Positions 6,687-11,168 of a DNA stretch of 11,168 nucleotides are shown here, piece by piece. Under the pieces are notes generated by a model. That model was not told the DNA's origin and searched no databases. It saw only the letters and a program-made list of their open reading frames with translations. The stretch spans positions 1 to 11,168 of the forward strand of contig JAOZSY010000023.1 of the NCBI GenBank assembly GCA_029939445.1, read 5' to 3'. Source of the stretch: Bacteroidales bacterium (GTDB lineage: Bacteria; Bacteroidota; Bacteroidia; Bacteroidales; UBA1556). How positions within the stretch are numbered: position 1 is the first letter of the stretch; each line of letters begins with the position of its first letter. A program made the translations under genes and the position numbers.

Positions 6687-8459
6687 ATGAAAAACTTTTT
6701 CAAATATACCTTGGCTACTATAGTAGGAGGTATAATTACATTCTTTTTAGCATTTTTAATACTTGCTGCAATTGTAGGAGGTATAGTTGCTGCATCAGGA
6801 GATGATTCTTCTGTTACAATTAAAGAAAACTCTATTTTAAAAGTAAAAATCGATCAAGGAATTATTGATAGAGAACCACTTGATCCAATGGCAGATTTTA
6901 AATTCGCATCCGATGGAGATACTAAAATTAAAGGATTAAATGTAATCCTAAGAAGTATTGATGCTGCATCTAACGACAGTAAAATTAAAGGTATTTACCT
7001 AGATGCAAATAGCTTTGCTGGTGGTGGACTTGCTACATTGGAGTCTTTGCGAAATGCTTTATTGGATTTCAAAACTAGTGGCAAATTTATTTATTCTTAT
7101 GCCGAAGCATACAGTCAGAAAGCATATTATATAGCTTCAGTTTCGGATAGTATTTTCGTAAATCCTGCTGGAGCTGTAGAACTTAAAGGTATTGGTGCTC
7201 AACTGATGTTCTTTAAGAATGCTTTGGATAAATATGGCGTGGATATGCAAATTATTCGTGGTCCTAATAATAAGTTTAAAAGTGCTGTTGAGCCTTTTAT
7301 GTATGACAAAATGAGTCCTGCAAATCGTGAGCAAATGAATGTGTTCTTAGGTTCTATTTGGGATAATATGGCAAATCAAATGGCAATTAGTAGAAATATA
7401 CCTCTTAAGGATTTCAATATTATTGCTGATAGCCTTTGGTCAGATGATCCTCAGCGAGCATTATCTTTAAACCTTATTGATGGTGTTAAGTATATTGATG
7501 AAGTTTGTGCTATACTTGCCAATAAAGTAGGAGTAGAAGAAGAAGACTTAGAAATGGTTTCTTTATCAGACTACTCAACAACAGTAAGCAAGAAAAATGT
7601 ACTTGCTAAAGATAAAATTGCAGTAATTTATGCTGTAGGCGAAATTAAATCTGGTGAAGGTAATGATGAAATTATTGGCTCTGAAAGAATAGCAAAAGCT
7701 GTTCGTAAAGCCCGTAAGGATTCTACAATAAAAGCAATTGTATTGCGAGTAAATAGTCCTGGAGGAAGCGCATTGGCTTCTGAAATAATGTGGCGCGAGC
7801 TTGTTCTTGCAAAGGAAGCAAAGCCTTTGGTTGTTTCAATGGGTGATTTGGCTGCTTCTGGTGGGTATTATATTGCTTGTATGGCTGATAAGATTATTGC
7901 TCAACCAAATACTCTTACTGGTTCTATTGGTGTTTTTGGAATGATTCCAAATTTTGAGAAACTACTAAATGAAAAAATTGGTATTACTACTGATGAAGTT
8001 TCAACTAATGCAAATTCTGTATTGGGAGTCTTTACTCCTCTAACACCATTTCAACTAAAATCTATTCAGCAAAGTGTTGTACGTATTTATGGTACTTTTA
8101 TAGGTCATGTTGCCGAAGGTAGAGGTATGACTTTGGAGCAAGTAGATGCAATAGGACAGGGTAGAGTTTGGAGCGGAACTAATGCTTTGGAGATTGGTTT
8201 GGTTGACGAACTTGGAAATCTTGATAGAGCGATAGAAGTAGCTGCAGAAATGGCTAAAATCGAGAAGTTTAAGATTAAGGAAATGCCAAAACGTAAGAAT
8301 CCTCTTGAAGAAATGATGAAACAATTTAGTTCTAATGTAAAATTGAGCATTATGAAAAGTGAACTTGGCGAAAATGTTAAGTACTATAACTATCTTCAAA
8401 CACTTAAAGAAATGGATGGTGTACAAGCTCGTATTCCTTATTTTATTGAGCTTAACTAA
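6687..8459 (+). CDS. sppA: Signal peptide peptidase SppA, 67K type
   Basis: 590 residues, the length of the long double-domain SppA (67K) rather than the short SohB-like form. It is an inner-membrane serine protease (S49 family, Ser/Lys dyad) that degrades leftover signal peptides and some membrane proteins; E. coli SppA is a tetramer. One N-terminal transmembrane helix spans about residues 10-36, with the rest in the periplasm. The N-terminal S49 repeat (about 85-260) supplies the general base K198 in NKFKSAVEPF, equivalent to E. coli K209. The C-terminal repeat (about 310-470) supplies nucleophile S391 in DLAASGGYYIAC. VNSPGGSALASE (355-366) and TGSIGVFG (411-418) are the matching oxyanion and substrate-groove segments. 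The C-terminal tail (about 525-590) is lysine-rich and less conserved. A 158-nt gap separates it from rnz, and two hairpins follow its stop. Both catalytic residues are intact, so it should be active. Confidence 0.95.
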   Translation: MKNFFKYTLATIVGGIITFFLAFLILAAIVGGIVAASGDDSSVTIKENSILKVKIDQGIIDREPLDPMADFKFASDGDTKIKGLNVILRSIDAASNDSKIKGIYLDANSFAGGGLATLESLRNALLDFKTSGKFIYSYAEAYSQKAYYIASVSDSIFVNPAGAVELKGIGAQLMFFKNALDKYGVDMQIIRGPNNKFKSAVEPFMYDKMSPANREQMNVFLGSIWDNMANQMAISRNIPLKDFNIIADSLWSDDPQRALSLNLIDGVKYIDEVCAILANKVGVEEEDLEMVSLSDYSTTVSKKNVLAKDKIAVIYAVGEIKSGEGNDEIIGSERIAKAVRKARKDSTIKAIVLRVNSPGGSALASEIMWRELVLAKEAKPLVVSMGDLAASGGYYIACMADKIIAQPNTLTGSIGVFGMIPNFEKLLNEKIGITTDEVSTNANSVLGVFTPLTPFQLKSIQQSVVRIYGTFIGHVAEGRGMTLEQVDAIGQGRVWSGTNALEIGLVDELGNLDRAIEVAAEMAKIEKFKIKEMPKRKNPLEEMMKQFSSNVKLSIMKSELGENVKYYNYLQTLKEMDGVQARIPYFIELN

Positions 8460-8468
8460 TATTATAGA

Positions 8469-8515
8469 ATTGCATATATTCTGTAAATGGAATATGTATG
8501 CAATAGTTATTTTTT
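8469..8515 (+). terminator. Candidate intrinsic terminator of sppA
   Basis: An imperfect hairpin starts 10 nt after the sppA stop. ATTGCATA (8469-8476) pairs with TATGCAAT (8497-8504), then TATTC (8477-8481) pairs with GAATA (8490-8494), with a 2-nt bulge (8495-8496) and an 8-nt loop. It is followed by AGTTA and six T (8510-8515). The stem is AT-rich and so modest in strength, but position and T-tract fit. Confidence 0.45.
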
Positions 8516-8533
8516 GGCTTTTTGCTGATAAAA

Positions 8534-8568
8534 AGAAGAGGCGTTATGAAATTCATAACGCCTCTTCT
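8534..8568. terminator. Perfect 17-bp inverted repeat: bidirectional terminator between convergent units
   Basis: AGAAGAGGCGTTATGAA (8534-8550) and TTCATAACGCCTCTTCT (8552-8568) are exact reverse complements around a single A. The GC-richer base of the stem (GAGGCG) stands out in this AT-rich DNA. On the minus strand the stem is followed by TTTTATC, giving a U-rich end for the CoA-transferase/lyase operon. On the plus strand ATATTTATATAG follows, a weaker tail. It lies 75 nt after sppA and 83 nt after the lyase stop, as expected for a shared terminator. Confidence 0.8.
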
Positions 8569-8651
8569 ATATTTATATAGACTTGGTCTTGTTCGTTTTA
8601 TAAACAATTAAGCATATTAAACTAATCACATTAAAGTTGTGCTATATCAAA

Positions 8652-9659
8652 TTATCTTCCAGAAAGATTTTTAGGAATTCTGCCACTTTTAATAGTTTCA
8701 GATCTTAGTCTTCTTCCTACAATACGTTCAGTCATATTTCCAATGGCTAATACCTTATCAATATCTAAATTTGTTTCAATATTCATTTCATCCATCATAA
8801 CTACTAAATCTTCAGTAGAAACTAGGCCAGCTAGATTAGGATCTTTATAATAATATGCTCCAGTACCTGATACAGGTACACCACTTACGAAATTAGCAGG
8901 CTGTCCACCTAAACCACCCATAGATGCTTCATAGTTTGTCATTCCTGCTTGAAGTGCTGCTAGTACATTCGCTAAGCCCCAACCACGTGTAGTATGAAAG
9001 TGAACAATATGCTTATCTGGATTCTGAAAATGATCCATTAACATACTATAGTAGCGGTAAACTCTGTCGGGAGAAGCACTGCCATCATGATCGGCATGCT
9101 CTACATCATTTGCTCCAATATCCATCCATCGCTGAGCAAATTCAATAGCTTTATTCATATCAGTTGGACCTTCAATTGGGCAACCCCAAATAGTACTAAC
9201 TGTACCATTTACTTTAATTCCTGCAGCCTGAGCTTTTGGAATCCACTCTTCGCACATTTTCCAATACTCTTTTAAACTAAGCCCCGAATTTTTTCTGTGG
9301 TGCGACTCGCTAGTCGAAACCATAAAAAGAATTCTATCAGGACCATAACCATCAAGCTTAGCCTGAATGGCACGCTCTACTGCTCGCTCGCGAATTGTAA
9401 TAGCTGTTAAGCTTACATCGTCGAGTAAGTGTTTTACTTTCTTACTATTTCTTATGCCTTTAAATAATTCATCGGCATCAGAAAACTGAGGCATTCCTTT
9501 TGGGTTTCCAAAGTTTGAAACTTCAATATGCTTAAAGCCTGCTAATACTAGTTGTTCTAGTGTCCATAATTTGGCTTGTGTAGGAATAAAAATTTCCTCG
9601 TGCTGAAACCCATCACGTACCGTAATGTCTCCAATTGTTACTTTTTTAGGGTAATTCAT
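8652..9659 (-). CDS. HMG-CoA lyase-like DRE-TIM metallolyase lacking the canonical cysteine
   Basis: 335 residues, slightly longer than bacterial HMG-CoA lyases (about 300). Family features include TVRDGFQHEE with R15-D16 (metal ligand and catalytic arginine), E46 in IEVSNF, GCPIEGP (159-165), and H220-x-H222 in VHFHTTRGWGLAN, the metal-binding pair, followed by NVLAALQAGM and STEDLVVMMDEM (281-292). In canonical HMG-CoA lyase the next segment is GLGGCPYA..GN, with an essential cysteine and a metal-ligand asparagine. Here it reads GLGGQPANFVSGVPVSGTGAYYY: Q253 replaces the cysteine, no obvious GN follows, and the loop before TEDL is longer. The protein is thus a divergent lyase or aldolase of the DRE-TIM superfamily, not a plain HMG-CoA lyase. 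As the last gene of the scoA-scoB operon (31 nt after scoB), it probably makes or uses a CoA thioester or keto acid handled by the transferase. It could be labelled HMG-CoA lyase or pyruvate carboxyltransferase by automatic pipelines. Superfamily is sure; reaction is not. Confidence 0.75.
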   Translation of the reverse strand: MNYPKKVTIGDITVRDGFQHEEIFIPTQAKLWTLEQLVLAGFKHIEVSNFGNPKGMPQFSDADELFKGIRNSKKVKHLLDDVSLTAITIRERAVERAIQAKLDGYGPDRILFMVSTSESHHRKNSGLSLKEYWKMCEEWIPKAQAAGIKVNGTVSTIWGCPIEGPTDMNKAIEFAQRWMDIGANDVEHADHDGSASPDRVYRYYSMLMDHFQNPDKHIVHFHTTRGWGLANVLAALQAGMTNYEASMGGLGGQPANFVSGVPVSGTGAYYYKDPNLAGLVSTEDLVVMMDEMNIETNLDIDKVLAIGNMTERIVGRRLRSETIKSGRIPKNLSGR

Positions 9660-9690
9660 ATTTTAGGTGTTTAATTTCAATTTGTAAAAA

Positions 9691-10347
9691 TTAGAATGTC
9701 ATTTCAGGAATTTCACCATCAATAATTAGAGCTGCTCCGGTAGCATTTTTAATTTCTTCAACGCTAACACCAGGTGCACGTTCAAGAAGTTTAAAGCCTT
9801 TATCAGTAACTTCTATTACTGCCATATCCGAAACGATTTTCTTTACACAATTTACTCCTGTAAGTGGCAAATCGCATTTAGTTTTTAGCTTAGGATTGCC
9901 ATTTCTGTCGGTATGAGTAGTTGCAACAATAATATTTTTTGCAGCAGCAACAAGATCCATTGCTCCACCCATTCCTTTAACCATTTTGCCAGGTATTTTC
10001 CATGAAGAAATATCTCCATTCTCAGTTACTTCAAAAGCTCCTAATACCGTTAAATCAATATGCCCACCACGTATCATGGCAAAACTCAATGATGAATCGA
10101 AGAATGCTGATCCCGGTAAATAAGTTACCGTTTGTTTTCCTGCATTTATTAAGTCTGCATCAGCCTTGCCTTTTTCTGGGAAAGGACCAATTCCTAATAA
10201 ACCATTTTCTGATTGAAGCACAACATCCATTCCTTCAGGAATATAGTTGGCGACAAGGGTAGGGATACCTATGCCAAGATTTACATAATAACCATCTTGT
10301 AATTCTTGCGCTATTCTTTGCGCTATTTGTGTTTTATCTAAAGCCAT
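9691..10347 (-). CDS. scoB: 3-oxoacid (succinyl-CoA:acetoacetate-type) CoA-transferase, subunit B
   Basis: 218 residues, the usual beta-subunit length. Class I CoA-transferases form alpha/beta heteromers; the B subunit carries the glutamate that forms the enzyme-CoA thioester. Here that residue is E47 in the SENGLLGIGP signature. Other markers are NLGIGIPT (23-30), GGHIDLTVLGAFEV (about 93-106) and KMVKGMGGAMDLVAA (about 121-135), all typical of ScoB/OXCT-type enzymes. Likely reaction: succinyl-CoA plus a 3-oxoacid such as acetoacetate gives succinate plus the 3-oxoacyl-CoA, in the cytoplasm. It starts 11 nt after the scoA stop and is followed 31 nt later by the lyase gene, so the three form one operon. 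AtoA-like short-chain acyl transferases are close relatives, so exact acyl specificity is inferred rather than seen. Confidence 0.9.
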   Translation of the reverse strand: MALDKTQIAQRIAQELQDGYYVNLGIGIPTLVANYIPEGMDVVLQSENGLLGIGPFPEKGKADADLINAGKQTVTYLPGSAFFDSSLSFAMIRGGHIDLTVLGAFEVTENGDISSWKIPGKMVKGMGGAMDLVAAAKNIIVATTHTDRNGNPKLKTKCDLPLTGVNCVKKIVSDMAVIEVTDKGFKLLERAPGVSVEEIKNATGAALIIDGEIPEMTF

Positions 10348-10358
10348 TTTTTTGAGTT

Positions 10359-11048
10359 TTAACGTGTTGTTTCAAATTCAATTCTTTTTTCATAATCTAC
10401 ACCCTGAAATATTCGCTGTACAAATACTCCTGGCAAGTGAATTTGGTTAGGATCTAATTCTCCAACTTCCACAAGTTCATCAACCTCAGCAATGGTTATC
10501 TTTCCTGCCATACCCATTGGTTGATTAAAATTATTTGCTGTATGTCTGAAAATTAAATTTCCAGCTTTATCACCTTTCCAAGCTTTAATTATGGAAAAAT
10601 CTGCTACTAATGCTTCCTCAAGAATGTGAGGTTTGCCATTATACTCTCTAACTTCTTTTCCTTCGGCAACCTCAGTTCCGTATCCTGCAGGAACAAAGAA
10701 TGCTGGAATGCCAGCTCCACCTGCTCTAATTCGTTCAGCAAGTGTTCCTTGTGGGTTTAGTTCAACTTCTAATTCGCCACTAAGCATTTGTCTTTCAAAT
10801 TCTTTATTTTCACCAACATAGCTAGATATCATCTTTTTTATTTGGTGTTTTTTTAATAATAATCCTAATCCAAAATCATCAACACCAGCATTATTAGAAA
10901 TACAAGTTAAATCTGTAACTTCCTTTTCAACCATTGCTGTAATGCAATTTTCTGGAATACCACTTAACCCAAATCCTCCAAGCATCAATGTTTGGCCATT
11001 CTGAATATCAGCAATTGCTTCCGCTGCGTTTTTTACTACTTTATTCAT
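10359..11048 (-). CDS. scoA: 3-oxoacid (succinyl-CoA:acetoacetate-type) CoA-transferase, subunit A
   Basis: 229 residues, the usual alpha-subunit length. The glycine-rich CoA-binding signature GGFGLSGIPE (24-33) is near the N-terminus, followed by TCISNNAG, KKMISSYVGENKEFERQ and NPQGTLAERIRAGGAGIPAFFVPAGYGT. That last block is highly characteristic of ScoA/LpsI-type subunits and covers the region of the conserved family active-site surroundings. ADFSIIKAWKGDKAGNLIFRHTANNFNQPM and AEVDELVEVGELDP complete the domain. The subunit binds CoA and pairs with ScoB, encoded 11 nt downstream. It is the first gene of the minus-strand operon. The 120 nt upstream, to the window edge, hold only a one-mismatch -7-like site (minus-strand TATATTGG, 11136-11143) without a spaced TTG, so the promoter may lie there or beyond the window. 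Intact and probably active. Confidence 0.9.
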   Translation of the reverse strand: MNKVVKNAAEAIADIQNGQTLMLGGFGLSGIPENCITAMVEKEVTDLTCISNNAGVDDFGLGLLLKKHQIKKMISSYVGENKEFERQMLSGELEVELNPQGTLAERIRAGGAGIPAFFVPAGYGTEVAEGKEVREYNGKPHILEEALVADFSIIKAWKGDKAGNLIFRHTANNFNQPMGMAGKITIAEVDELVEVGELDPNQIHLPGVFVQRIFQGVDYEKRIEFETTR

Positions 11049-11168
11049 ATGTTATGTGTTTTGCTTATTTATGTTTATTTTAATTATTATTGATTCTATT
11101 AATTACACGGCTTACTGCCTACTGAATACTAACATCCAATATATCTAGAAATAACAAGTCGTTGTATT

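Noticed and set aside
8055..8426. Long minus-strand open frame inside sppA, plus other antisense frames in sppA, the lyase and the lipoprotein
   Set aside because: They lie opposite clearly conserved proteins, have no family motifs, and show low-complexity composition expected of AT-rich antisense frames.
8359..8580. 73-residue plus-strand frame running from the sppA end into the terminator region
   Set aside because: It overlaps the sppA 3' end out of frame and reads through both hairpins; no recognisable domain.
1..11168. CRISPR array, prophage, integron or complete insertion sequence
   Set aside because: No regularly spaced repeats, integrase or transposase, structural phage genes or paired terminal repeats were found on either strand.

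Overview
The window is an AT-rich chromosomal segment that most likely comes from a member of the Bacteroidota. Three things point there. One protein carries a C-terminal type IX secretion (Por/T9SS type A) sorting domain, which is essentially confined to this phylum. A surface-type lipoprotein has acidic residues just after its lipobox cysteine. Promoter-like sites match the phylum-specific TTG / TAnnTTTG pattern, while Shine-Dalgarno sequences are largely absent. I cannot place it to genus; it looks like ordinary chromosome with a few accessory genes.

Layout, left to right. The 3' end of a yaaA peroxide-stress gene enters at the left edge. Next is a tight two-gene unit, a Gfo/Idh/MocA oxidoreductase followed 3 nt later by a radical SAM protein with a reduced SPASM-like domain; its substrate is unknown. 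A stand-alone class III Fic adenylyltransferase follows, with its own inhibitory helix. Convergent to it is a large lipoprotein predicted to have an N-terminal beta-sandwich, a parallel beta-helix and a C-terminal choice-of-anchor-Q-like motif. Divergent from the lipoprotein, across a 131-nt region with overlapping promoter-like elements, are a small T9SS-secreted protein, RNase Z (rnz, starting on the base after the previous stop) and, after a 158-nt gap, signal peptide peptidase SppA (67K type). Two hairpins then separate sppA from a convergent minus-strand operon: scoA, scoB and an HMG-CoA-lyase-like DRE-TIM metallolyase gene.

How the genes fit together. The minus-strand operon resembles the end of leucine/ketone-body catabolism: a lyase releases an acyl product such as acetoacetate and the ScoAB CoA-transferase activates it from succinyl-CoA. 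However, the lyase lacks the conserved HMG-CoA lyase cysteine, so its real substrate is open. The oxidoreductase/radical SAM pair looks like a small biosynthetic or modification cassette. The T9SS protein and the lipoprotein are both envelope-exposed. rnz and sppA are housekeeping genes for tRNA 3' maturation and membrane protein turnover.

There is no CRISPR array, rRNA, tRNA or complete mobile element. No gene-free stretch exceeds 300 nt; the longest (about 173 and 192 nt) lie between convergent genes. The most interesting items are the atypical lyase with its CoA-transferase, and the orphan oxidoreductase/radical SAM pair.
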